Shown in pieces: positions 22,905 to 33,563 of a stretch of 64,000 nt of DNA; position 1 is the first letter of the stretch; the number at the start of each line of letters is the position of its first letter. The notes under the pieces were generated by a model. That model was given only the letters and a program-made list of their open reading frames with translations. It had not been told where the DNA came from and did not search any database. A program made the position numbers and the translations under genes. This DNA is from Siphonodentalium dalli (taxonomy: Eukaryota; Mollusca; Scaphopoda; Gadilida; Siphonodentaliidae): NCBI GenBank assembly GCA_032622095.1, contig CP136068.1, forward strand, positions 119,647,509-119,711,508. The letters are read 5' to 3'.

Positions 22905-24500
22905 CACACATGCAGATGTGTATTTATTGATATATTAGGCCATCCAAATTGAACATTTGTTTCTCAGGCTCCACGCATTGATTGTTTAGGCCCAGGTTAA
23001 TCATTTTTTATTGCGGATGCAAAAATCGCGTCGTGGCATTCAAAAGGCTGAAAAACACAAGGGAAATAGTATATTATGCAGTAAAAAGCAATGTAATAAC
23101 ATATGAATAACTAGGGTTAATTCAATGGCCCGCAGATGCGATACCCTGCCAAATTCCTGAACAAAATCGAACCTAGATATACCATTTGAAGATTAAATAT
23201 CAGAGTCATCAGTAAGAATTTCCCGAATAATTCGCGGCATGTTCGGGGGCAAAACGAAACTAAACATGCCAGGAAAGTTGTTCAAAAGTTGATATAAGGA
23301 TGTTACACCTGTCGTTCTGAATGTGGAAAGTGATACAATAAGAATTAACAAGAACATATTGTTCCATAATTTCTGCAAGAGAAATTTACTGCGAGAAGAT
23401 TTATTACATCTACTAATGTTATTACTTCGCTTCGTTCCGTAGTACCTGGTTTCAAATTCCGCGAAATGGGAGCAACCCAACCCCGATCTTTTTGTACTGA
23501 TGTGTAAGAAAAAAAGTTGATTTCAGTTGAGATATCGAACACAAATTAAAAATAAGAAAATGATCAGTGGTTTCCGTAATAGATGGTCTGACGCTGGGTC
23601 AAATGACCAACAAAATATTGAGTGCATTGGGAGTTGCCCATTACATATCACAATTATTTCCATTTAGACACCTTATGCAGGATTGTAATAGTCATTCATC
23701 ACTGTGTTTCGAAATAAAATCCCCCCGCCCTGATCTGAAAAACACAATTGCCTGTGAAACAACTAATTAATTTTTGTATGGCGTTAGGATCCTTTTGTTA
23801 GGAATTTCGTTGACAATATGGTATTAAGCGACATCTCCGCTTCGCCGGTAGGCACCATTTGATTGCATAAAACAGTTCTTATTTATAATTGCGCTTTTCA
23901 ATACAACAGACCCAGGACGCCACTTCCGTGGTGTACATCTGACACGTACATAGATTGTGGCAATGCCATTAAACTTATAAGGTACCCCTAATCGGTGAAA
24001 ACAGTTTGGAGGATATGCAAGAAGATCAGATTAAGATCAAGTTTGTATCCAAGGTACATGCATGGGACTACTTTTTATCTCAACTTGACAAAGTCAAGTT
24101 TGAGTTCTTGTCATGGGTTGTCGTACGTTCGTCCGTCCGTGTCGCAGGTGTCCATCTGGTCTTACAGTAGCTACATTACTGAGTTAGTTGCATGTCCATT
24201 GCTACATTACGGGGTCATTCTGTTGTATGGTTTAACGTACCCCTCAAGAGTTTTGTCTGAGAAATAACTGTGTTTACTTTACTGATCATCTATTTATCTA
24301 CGGGGATGGTCAGATATATCTTACACATCATCATACGATTTTGTATTGTGATTTATGTGACGATGTGTAACTTTGGAAACTTTATCCTAAGGGTAAGTCG
24401 TCAAAATTAAAAATTTCGCCGAACGAATATTGCCGAAATTAGCGAATAAGATATTTATTTTTATTCGGCGAAAGTAAAAAGAAGCCGCCAATTATTTTAT
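22905..24500. other. Unassigned intronic stretch
   Basis: No convincing ORF or element. A gtccgtccgtgtcg word near 24133 resembles the start of the repeat at 13.9 kb. Confidence 0.35.
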
Positions 24501-24504
24501 ACTA

Positions 24505-25300
24505 GCAGGTTAGCCCGCCACTGGCGGCAATCGTCAGAAACATGACAATTTTAATTTTTTTTAATTTATTTTTTTAATTATTTTTTTAATTTAATTTTTC
24601 GTTTTTCAATGAGTTAATTGTGCCTTTTTAATTTACTGGCTTTTTAAATTAAATTTGTTATTTAATTTTTTGTTTTTCAATGAGTTAATTGTGTGCCTTT
24701 TGAATTTTTTAATTTATTTTTATTTTTTTTTATTTTACCCGATTTGACCTTGAATTGATCATTTCCAAGGTCAAGGTCAGGTCGGGGTCACAATTTATCC
24801 CGTCCACGACACTTCCCGTGGGTAGCAAGTTTGAGCTCGATCGGTTCGAGTCTATAAAGGACACACACATATATATCATTTGTGGGTACCCGTTTCAAGG
24901 TGAAGATCACCTCGGGCGGAAAAACTGACCCGATGCCGTTCCTAGGAAGCCCTAACTACGTAAGAATCACACAACACGCTCATGTCTGGATACAGTCACG
25001 CTCACGTGTGGACCCAGACGTAACGAATCACATTACACGCATACGCTCTTTATCAACGACACTGCGGTTACGAACGCTCTTTAACTATCATCGCGATTAA
25101 TCCCACAGTGCCGTTTTTGTGATTGGGAGTGGAGAATGGGTGCTCGGATCTTCTAGAAAACGCCACGACGACCATTCTCGAGTGTTTTTACCCTTAAATA
25201 GGAAGTTTGAGATCATCGGTGCAGCCGTTTTCGATTCTATAAAGTATATACACACATATATACACACACATATATATACGGAGTTCTCAAAATATATAGT
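24505..25300 (+). repeat. Dispersed repeat, 'ctagcaggttagcccgcc' family, copy 1
   Basis: Starts actagcaggttagcccgcca, then ctggcgg and cagaaacatgac. It has a very T-rich middle, then a tgaccttgaattgatcattt block and a block with aagtttgagctcgatcggtt. It ends with a TA/CA-rich stretch and ggagttctcaaaatatatag. Further copies at 25965, 26812 and 27520 are in the same orientation. Confidence 0.75.
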
Positions 25301-25309
25301 AGACTAGCC

Positions 25310-25960
25310 GATGAGCCCGACGTTGTCCGGGCTATTCAAATACCAAATTTCGTTGTCCGGGCTATTCAAAAACCAAATTTCAAGTCGATAGCTCCACCCG
25401 TTTCCGAGATCTCGTCTGCGCATGTGCGAAGCTGGCGTCGCACGGGCTCGGCGACCCGATAAAATTCGTATCCGGGGCAAGATACATTCACATAGCAAAT
25501 TTCAAGTCGATAGCTCCACCCGTTTCCGAGATCTCGTCTGCGCATGCGCGAAGCTGGCGTCGCACGGGCTCGCCGACCCGATAAAATTCGTATCCGGGGC
25601 AAGATACATTCACATACCAAATTTCAAGTCGATAGCTCCACCCGTTTCCGATATCTCGTCTGCCAATGCGTGAAGCTGGCGTCGCACGGGCTTGGCGACC
25701 CGATAAAATTCGTATCCGGGGCAAGATACATTCACATAGCAAATTTCAAGTCGATAGCTCCACCCGTTTCCGAGATCTCGTCTGCGCATGCGCGAAGCGG
25801 GCGCCGCACGGGCTCGCCAATACGACAACGTCGACCGCCTGGTCAAACTACACACACGTACCAAGTTTCGTCCCGATCGGTCGAGAATCGTAGATTTGTA
25901 TAAATGACATACAGACAGACAGACAGACAGACAAACAGAGGTCTTCAAAATATATATGAG
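25310..25960 (+). repeat. Dispersed repeat with internal 122-bp tandem units
   Basis: A relative of the family at 885. From 25375 to about 25800 a 122-bp unit occurs three and a half times (starts near 25375, 25497, 25619 and 25741). Each unit carries ttcaagtcgatagctccacc and tcgcacgggctcg. The end is a gaca microsatellite. Overlapping open frames on both strands reflect the stop-free unit, not genes. Confidence 0.85.
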
Positions 25961-25964
25961 ACTA

Positions 25965-26781
25965 TCAGGTTAGCCCGCCACTGGCGTGGTTGGTCAGAAA
26001 CATGACATTTTTTAAATTATTTTGTTTTTATTTAATTTGTTTTTTATTTTGTAATATTTAATTTTTTTTCAATTTTTTAATATTTATTTAATTTTTTTTA
26101 AATTTTAATTTTTTTTAATTTTTTTAATTTTATTTATTTTTTTATTTAAAACAAATTTTAATTAACTTTTTAATTTAATTTTTTCTTTTTCAATGAGTAA
26201 TTCGGACTTTTTCGGGCGGAAAAACTGACCCGATGACCCCTCCCCCCCCCCCCCCTTCCTAGAATCGACAGCCATAAGAATCACACAACACGCATTTTTT
26301 GTTTTTCATGAGTTAATTCATGGTACCCGTCCCTAAAAGAGGTATGATTTAAGGTACATCGGGCGGGGAAAAAACTAACCCGATGAAAATTTCCCCTGTT
26401 CCTAGGAACGACAGATATAAGAATGACAAAACAACCCATTGTATCCAACGATGATATAAAAAAAAGTAGAGTTATGCCTCTTAGATCAATTCTGCATTTT
26501 TAATCGAGATAAATGCATTTCGCGTTTTGCATCAGTAGTTTCGTACGCATGGGGTAACCGTTTAGCAACGTCGATGGCAATACAGAGCGTTAGTCGTTTA
26601 ACAACTCCGAATATGGTCAATAGAAAGATCGTTGATGCCTTAACCCCCGACGTGCCGTTTGCCGTGATTTTGATGATTGGGAGTGGAGAATGAGTACTCA
26701 GAGCTTGTGGGTTTCTACCCTTATATACGAAATGTGAGCTCGATCCGCGCAGCCGTTTTCGATTCTATGAAGTACCCACAT

Positions 26782-26814
<33 letters not shown>

Positions 26815-28459
26815 CTAGCAGGTTAGCCCGCCACTGGCGGCGTTCGTCAGAAACATGACAATTTTTTATTTTTTTATTTTTCAATGCGTTAATTGTATTA
26901 ATTTTTTAATTTAATTTTTTGTTTATATTTTTGAATTAGTCTTTGGTTTTTCAATATTTGACCCGATTTGACCTTGAATTGATCATTTTCAAGGTCAAGG
27001 TCAGGTTGGGGTCACAATTTAACCCGTTCATGACACATCACGTAGGTAGCAAGTTTGAGCTCAATCGGTTCGATTCTATAAAGGACACACACATATATAT
27101 CATTTGTGGCTACCCGTTTCAAGGTGAAGATTACGTAGGGCGGAAAAACTGACCGATCCGTGTTCCTAGGAAGCCCTAAGTACGTAAGAATCACACAACA
27201 CGCTCATGTCTGTATAATGACGCACATGCCCAGACCCAGACGTAAGACTGACATTACCGACATACGCTCTTTATCAACTACGCTGCGGAAAGGAACGCTC
27301 TTTAACTATCAACGCGATTAACCCCGAATGCGGTGATTTTGTGACTGTGGAGGGAGAAGCGGTTCTCTGAGCTCGTCAAAAATGCGACGTGGACGATTCC
27401 TGTGGGTTTTTACCCTTATATACGAAATTTGAGCTCGATCCGCGCAGCCGTTTTCGATTCTATGAAGTACCCACATACAAACACATATATATACGGAAGT
27501 CTCAAAATATATAGTAGACTAGCAGGTTAGCCCGCCACTGGCGGCATTCGTCCCATGGCTTTGTTTCAGAAACATGACATTTTTGTAATTATTTTGTTTT
27601 TATTTATTTTTGTTTTTTATTTTTGAATATGAATTTAATGTTTTTAAAATTTAATATATTTTGTTTCGGAATTGTTTTTTTATTGTTAATTTTTTTTAAT
27701 TTTAAATTGTTTTAATTAAATTGTAAATTGTTTTAATTAATTTTTTTGTTTCTGGCGGAAAATTTACCCGTAGAAATCCCCCCTTCCTAGGAACGACAGA
27801 CAACGCATTCTTTGTTTCGTGAAATCTCTCTACGATAACATTGCATTGAATTTAAAACAAACGCTTCCCGTCGGGAAATCTGTCTTCGGGTCGTTGTTGT
27901 TGGCATCACGACTCCCCGAAAACTCTCACATTGCCGAAAACGTGTATTTAGTAATATCGTTGTTGATATTTACGGCTTGGGGGCTATTTTCTTATTTAGC
28001 AAATTTGAGCTCAATCGGTTAGAGTCTATAAAGGACACACTCATATATATGACACTTCCCGTAGGTAGCAAGTTTGAGCTCAATCGGCATTCCCTGGAAT
28101 TTCCCGTAGATTGGCAGATTCCAGTAGCTTTATAACGGTATATCTGGGGAGAAATCTGATGCTATATTCGTGATTGGATCGGTCGTGAATCGATAGCGAA
28201 AACCCAGACGTAAGAATCACATTACGCACATACGCTCTTTATTAACTACACTGCGGATAGGAACGCTCTTTAACTATCAACGCTATTAACCCCCGAAGTG
28301 CTGTTTGCGGTAATTTTGATGATTGGGAGTGGAGAATGAGTGCTCAGAGCTTGTCCAAAATGCGACGTCGACGATCCCCGTGGGTTTTTACCCTTATATA
28401 CGAAATTTGAGCTCCATCCGACCAGCCGTTTTCGATTCTATGAAGTACCCACATATATG

Positions 28460-28518
<59 letters not shown>

Positions 28519-28520
28519 AA
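25965..28520 (+). repeat. Three further tandem copies of the 'ctagcaggttagcccgcc' family
   Basis: Copies start at about 25965, 26818 and 27525. Each has gttagcccgccactggcg, a T-rich middle, a block with (g)gcggaaaaactgacccgat, an acgctctttatcaac(t/g)ac block and a final ttttcgattctatgaagtac. They end in CA/TA microsatellites, the last at about 28455-28515. The copy at 27525 is longer and has extra sequence. No protein is encoded. Confidence 0.75.
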
Positions 28521-28588
28521 TAGTAGAAAGTTCAAACGTAGAGTGGTATATATAGATAACATGTGATTAAAAACACAAACACATCATT

Positions 28589-28642
28589 TGGCTTTAAAAC
28601 TAGGCCTTTCACGGCTGCAGGGCCGATCTTCAGGTTCCGCCA
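28589..28642 (-). ncRNA. Hammerhead-like ribozyme in the PLE 3' region (copy 1)
   Basis: Same fold as the copy at 44824-44877. The CTGAAGA box, a CGGC/GCCG stem II, the GAAA box and a self-complementary AGGCCT stem III followed by A at the cleavage position are all intact. Loop II is cctgca here instead of cctgaa. Confidence 0.6.
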
Positions 28643-28722
28643 TTTTTATTTTGTATTGTGACGTCACTTCCGGGAGGTTGGTAGGTGACGCTATGATTAT
28701 ATGATGGAGTTTAGTTTCGGAT

Positions 28723-29410
28723 TCAAAAGCTTCCGGAATTTTTCTTCCTTTTGAATCTGCTAACTTGCATCATCTTGTGTAATGGGAAAATCCGGAAGGA
28801 TTTACCGCCACAGTCATCGAGATGTCCACTTAAGGGAATCATCCGTAATGCCGGATGTTTGATCTGCGAGCGGTGGATCCGTGTTCTTTCCACAAGCGAA
28901 TTTCCCGTCTCTCCAACATAGAATTCCCTACATCCCGAACATATTATAACATAAATTAGATTTTGGGATTTGCAGTCCATGTCTTCATTAGGGCGAACAT
29001 CTTGTCCATTCTTTAATAGGAAGTGTGTCCCGGTTAATATACAGAAACATGTCCCGCATCTGGGGTCGCCACATTTGGTGATTTCTTTATCTCGTTTTTC
29101 ACCACTTTCAAACTTGGCTCGTGTTAGAATCTTTTTTATATTCCAAGGCTGTTGCTTGCTCTGTAGTAAGTGATCAGTTTTTACCAATTGCTTCATCTTT
29201 GGACTTTTGTGAACCATTGGTATCAATGATTTAGCCGTTTGCATAGCATTTGGATGGCGAGTATTGTGTGTAACCACAAAAGGAATGAGATCGGGATTGC
29301 ATTCTTTAGTTTTGTCTATGCGGAGCTCTATGAGAGGAATTTTCTTGGCTTCAACAATACCATTATCAATTTTTTTCGGATATTCTCGTGCCAAGAGGAA
29401 TGTCCGGAGT
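28723..29410 (-). pseudogene. PLE Cys-finger and GIY-YIG endonuclease part
   Basis: Contains PFVVTHNTRHPN, the finger CGDPRCGTC, then LIYVIICSGC, REFYVGETG, the LVERTRIHRSQI helix and RMIPLSGHLDDCGG. These form the GIY-YIG nuclease with the extra Cys/His positions found in PLEs. Compared with the copy at 41.2 kb, about 33 bp are missing near 29437 and the C-terminal end is changed by a small deletion near 28745 (RFKRKKNSGSF). The upstream RT part is in another frame. Confidence 0.85.
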
Positions 29411-29496
29411 TCCTCCAGTCGGATGTTTCTCTGCGCGAGGCAATACGGAACATTCCGTTTGGTGTGTGATGGATGACACGACTTAAAGTTTAAATA

Positions 29497-30623
29497 CTAA
29501 TGCGTGTCGGTAGGTTTATAGTAAATATCCGTCGTGATTTGTTCTGGTAATTTTTTCACGAGGATATCCAGGAATGGCAACTCATTATTGTCGGTTTCTA
29601 TCGTGAATTGTATTGCCGGATTTAGTGAGTTGAGGATATTGTGGAATTCATTCAAGTCCCCTTGAGTTGGGTCCCAAATGAGAAAGCAGTCAGCAATATA
29701 ACGTTTCCACGATTGTCGTATATATGTTGCATATGAATCGTCGAATTTGTTGGACATGATCTCGTGCAATTTTGCTTCTAGATATCCCACTGTTAGATTT
29801 GCATAAGTTGGGGCTACTTTAGTGCCCATAGCAGTACCAATTATTTGTCGATAGAATCTGTCGTTGAAGAACAAAATGTTATTTTCCAATACAAGTTGTA
29901 GTCCTTCAGTGATAAACTCTTTTGTGAAGCGTTCATCTATTGATTCTCTGCATTTATCGATCCAATATCGTATAGCTTCCAAGCCTAAACTATGTGGAAT
30001 GGTGCTATATAGACTCACAACGTCAAAACTAGCTAGTATAGCGTCTTGTTTGACAGTCCTGTGTAGGGTTCGGATGAACTGTATATCGTCCCGTAGATAA
30101 CTTGGAATATTAGGTAACAGTGGTTTTAACAGAATGTCCAGAAGGTTACTCAATCTGTGCGTCGGACATACTGGGCCGGCGACGATTGGTCTTAATTTGA
30201 GGTCCTCGGGTCTTAATAACTCAATATTTTCGCTCTTCTGGCATTGAATTGATTGCTGTATTAGTTTAGATTTATGAATTTTTGGCAATCCATAAAAATT
30301 ACTGCACCGAGGTTAAAATACTCTGAGATAGTCAACTTCTTTTTCTGTAAGACATTGTGAATGTTTTTTGATCAGTTTGCTAATTTTGCGCATAATATTT
30401 TTATTATTAGTATCTGCCACTTCCGTGTATGTGGTTCTGTCCTTAAGGAGAGATTCTGCTTTTAACTGATAATAATCACGATCCATAACAACACTTGCGC
30501 CCCCTTTATCGGCTTGCTTAATAATAACAGAACTGTCCTGTTTTAGTCTGTCCAATGCTTTTCTCTGTGACTTTGGTATATTGTCCCGGACTGCAGCAGG
30601 GGGTTCATTTAGAGGCATGGTTG
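29497..30623 (-). pseudogene. PLE reverse transcriptase domain with an altered catalytic box
   Basis: RT motifs in order: a KGGASVVMD-type finger, LRPIVAGP, motif A (ASFDVVSLYSTIP), motif B (GTAMGTKVAPTYANL), motif C and the LPFLDILV block. Motif C reads RYIADCFLIW, while the copy at 41.4 kb has RYIDDCFLIW, so the first catalytic Asp is Ala here. An in-frame stop lies at about 30310, between the finger region (30313-30618) and NFYGLPKIHKS. Another ends the frame after KPTDTH (29497). The 5' side is cut by the LTR element at 30624. Confidence 0.9.
30620..30623. other. Target-site duplication gttg (left)
   Basis: gttg directly before tgtaacgctg. It matches 38701-38704 on the other side of the LTR element. 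Confidence 0.75.
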
Positions 30624-32097
30624 TGTAACGCTGCAGGGGTAGGCTTTACTAAGTTTCCCCTTATTGCCGCAAATAATCGGAATACTTTAACATATATGAT
30701 ATAATGCTTCCGGTGTGCTAATGGACAATGCCCATCAAACGCTAGTCTATATGACTAAATATCTTTGATGCTGTCAGATTGCTATGCCATATCATGTGTA
30801 TGATATAAATAATCTATATTTATGAATGCTAGCCAAAATGACTCAAATCTACTATTTATAATATTGTGTAAATAATGTATATGAATTATGATGCTGCTAG
30901 TCGATGTAACTCCGTGCTAGAGAAGACAAACTGCATGTTGTAATTCTCAAAGTAATCTCAGGTTATGGTAAATATAGTCCACACAATTTGAGTAATTGAT
31001 TATATATTTATTCAGATAAATTATGTCAACTCAAATCACACAGGTAGGTGATGATGTGGTGCAGAATGAATAATGATTCCGACTGACTTGATTCCCGCAA
31101 TAAAATGCCTTTTATCAACCACTTAAATCTTCATTTATAACTTCGGAAGAGTTTAATATATGATTAAACTATGAATTCCACTTTAATTAAACATATTCCA
31201 TAAATATGGAAGTTAACGACATGACTCGAAAATAGGCGGTAGCAACCGCGGCGAAAATGTCAACAAACTCCGAAAAGTCCCATCAAACGTCACATTTCTT
31301 TGCTAGCCCGTTACGGCTGAGTTGGGCTGATGTTGCATTAAGTTACCTTCTTCCAATATAAATGGGCGGCGCTTATTGTTTGCTATGCAACTTCTCTGTG
31401 ATTTCCCTGTGTGTTTCCGTTGATCAGTTTTAATCAAGTTATAATTTGTGGAACCTCTTTTGACGGTTGGGCAGGCCCTTTTATAAACGTACACCACAAT
31501 GTGGAGTACCAACGGAAGTATACCACATTTGTGGAGCGTTCACGCGCTACAGATGTGGTGTACTTCGTTGCCGTAACTAAGAAAACAGGTGACATCTTAG
31601 AAACCAAAGGCGGAGCTAATTAATATGCATGAGATGACGTCACCCGCAAGTTTGACGAAAGGCAAAATTGCGCGAATACTTTTGATTGAATAAATATCCT
31701 AAAACATGGCAATGAGGAAATAGGATGGAATGATATATAGTTGAACCGATGTAATACGATATGGTGCATAAAACGGCAGATTGACAATGGTGAGTGAATT
31801 GTAGTTTTTATATAATTACGACTTGAATATAGAAAACTTGAAAGTGTGAAAATTAACCAAAGAGGTTCCCGACGGGTTGAATATTTGAATTTAAAGAATA
31901 GAATTTGAGTTAATTTATGCATTATATTAATAATAAATACTGAAAATAGTTATGAACTATTGTGAAGTATTTGAAGTATATTTTAACTTTATAGTATAAA
32001 TATTAATAATAACTTTTGCAAGTACTTATAATGATAAAGTATTACAGACATAATAACAATAAAAAAAATTCAATATTGAATATCAGATTTCATTACA
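30624..32097 (-). repeat. 3' LTR (complete, about 1.47 kb)
   Basis: Bounded by tgtaacgctgcagg on the left and gatttcattaca on the right (positions on + strand). Its right 911 bp (31187-32097) match the right-hand LTR at 37770-38700 closely, with one indel of about 25 bp and scattered substitutions. The left 563 bp have no counterpart there. It contains palindromic accacaatgtgg-type words near 31490-31560. Confidence 0.85.
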
Positions 32098-32110
32098 CCA
32101 CCCCCCGCCA
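32098..32110 (-). promoter_or_regulatory. Polypurine tract
   Basis: On the - strand ggcggggggtgg immediately precedes the LTR start tgtaatg. This is the expected place and composition for the plus-strand primer of a LTR retrotransposon. Confidence 0.85.
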
Positions 32111-32235
32111 AACAAGAACTTAGTTTGCCTCCAAACTACTCAATTACTAAGTTATACATAACATTAATTCCTAATTTTACTCTTCGTCTCTGGGTTTCTT
32201 TATAACTTCTTGGTTAACTTCGCCATCATCAAATC

Positions 32236-33438
32236 TCAACTGTTTCCTCGCCCTCGGTCTAGCCCGTGCGCAAGTGCTATTTTGTTCATCGTCGGAATTC
32301 CCTCCGTCACTGACTCCCTGAAGTCTGCATCCTTAACCCAGGTTTCATTCAACTCATAAATGGTTCCGTCCGGCAGAATGACTTTCTCTATTTTACGGAT
32401 ACACATGTAACCGTGTGGCACAAATTTTCTCTCATAATTCTGAATATGTTGTTTTGCTGAAAGACAAGTGGCATTTACCATCTGGGCCTTATGACCCTCT
32501 CGGTACATGCTTGGTGCTCCGATAAGGAAAAACCTCGGATCCGCTGAAAGTTGCTCAAATGATTTAAACGGATCTGGCAAATATATACCATCATCCTCTC
32601 GCGGTGTAACCGCTCTGGTCACTGGCATTTGTATGGGCACATAACAATTTCCCACTTCCACATAATCATCAGGCTTGTTTGCTGTCGACATATGCAGTGT
32701 TCTATATGAATCCAATATTTCCCTAACCTCCGGTTCACATGTGGAAGCCAATACGGGATTTGACATAACTTCCTGATTATCGTCGATCGCTTTCACCAGT
32801 GTTGGGGTTTCCAAGGTATCCATTGGTCCATAGTATTTTGGTGTCGGTGGCGTCATGAAGGCAGGGAATAAGTCCAACCTTTCTGGCGACTCCCATGTGA
32901 CCGCCGGTGCATCAAATTCCTGGATATCCGGAGTTTCCTGAACTGGTACCGCCTTCACGGACTTAACTCGCTCCTCCACTCTCTCGCTACTGCGTTCTCT
33001 TGGAGTTTTCTTTATAGCTACCACCACCGACTTCACACGCTCTTCTACTTGCTCCCTACTGCCTCGCTCCACTCTTCTTCGGCTCCGTTCCCTACTGCGT
33101 TCTCTACTGCCTCGCTCTACCCTCCTATGCTCTGCCTGCTCTCTGCGGAATTCACCATACCCTACACGTTTTCTAACTCTGGTACTATCTCGACCGGCCT
33201 GTCCAACACTAACACTGCTCCTCCCACCATCGCTCCCGTGCCGCAATTGTATGTGCCTCACCAGTGCCCATCTCCTGCCTTGCGACACCTGATATCTGCA
33301 AAAAGGGCAATTTATGAGTTCGCTATGATGGTCATTGTCGTGCTTCCTCTTCTGCCTTATTGAATCGAAGGTCCGGTTACAAGGAACACATCGGATCACC
33401 CGGTAGTCCTCAAGAGTTCGAACATGGCTGATGACCAT
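32236..33438 (-). CDS. Intact accessory ORF with C2H2-type fingers, in the env position of the LTR element
   Basis: About 400 codons from ATG at 33438, uninterrupted, although pol next to it is broken. The N-terminus has two Cys/His fingers: CVPCNRTFDSIRQKRKHDNDHH, read as C-x2-C...H...H, and CPFCRYQVSQGRRWALVRH. A long Arg/Glu-rich, probably disordered stretch follows, with repeated ERGSRERSRE and VEERVKSV words. The C-terminal half is acidic and Pro-rich. It lies between integrase and the polypurine tract, where other elements carry env, but no signal peptide or membrane segment is seen, so it is not an envelope. A nucleic-acid-binding role is inferred from the fingers only. I know no named family for it. 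Confidence 0.75.
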   Translation of the reverse strand: MVISHVRTLEDYRVIRCVPCNRTFDSIRQKRKHDNDHHSELINCPFCRYQVSQGRRWALVRHIQLRHGSDGGRSSVSVGQAGRDSTRVRKRVGYGEFRREQAEHRRVERGSRERSRERSRRRVERGSREQVEERVKSVVVAIKKTPRERSSERVEERVKSVKAVPVQETPDIQEFDAPAVTWESPERLDLFPAFMTPPTPKYYGPMDTLETPTLVKAIDDNQEVMSNPVLASTCEPEVREILDSYRTLHMSTANKPDDYVEVGNCYVPIQMPVTRAVTPREDDGIYLPDPFKSFEQLSADPRFFLIGAPSMYREGHKAQMVNATCLSAKQHIQNYERKFVPHGYMCIRKIEKVILPDGTIYELNETWVKDADFRESVTEGIPTMNKIALAHGLDRGRGNS

Positions 33439-33563
33439 CACGCTGTGCAGTGCTTCTCTCTGTTTGCTGATTTTTGCTGGGCTCAGACATCCTGTGAAAT
33501 ACAGAATATTACATGCATTAAGTATTTGCGTCCTTTGTCTTAGCCCGGTGTGCTGAAAAATAA

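Noticed and set aside
22623-22952. Open frame of 109 codons with a repeated protein unit, and a CRISPR-like look
   Set aside because: It is a translation of the 34-bp minisatellite. There are no unique spacers between units, so it is not a CRISPR array.
24838-24862. ggttcgagtct-like word resembling a tRNA B box (also near 27064)
   Set aside because: No A box at the right distance and no cloverleaf. The word is part of the dispersed repeat.
25304-25948. Overlapping open frames of 64 to 119 codons on both strands
   Set aside because: They follow the 122-bp tandem unit and shift frame with each copy.
28970-30100. + strand open frames opposite the PLE
   Set aside because: Antisense shadows of the PLE RT and GIY-YIG coding sequence.
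32236-33438. Reading the accessory ORF of the LTR element as an envelope gene
   Set aside because: It is in the env position, but no signal peptide, membrane anchor or cleavage site is visible, and Cys/His fingers are present instead.
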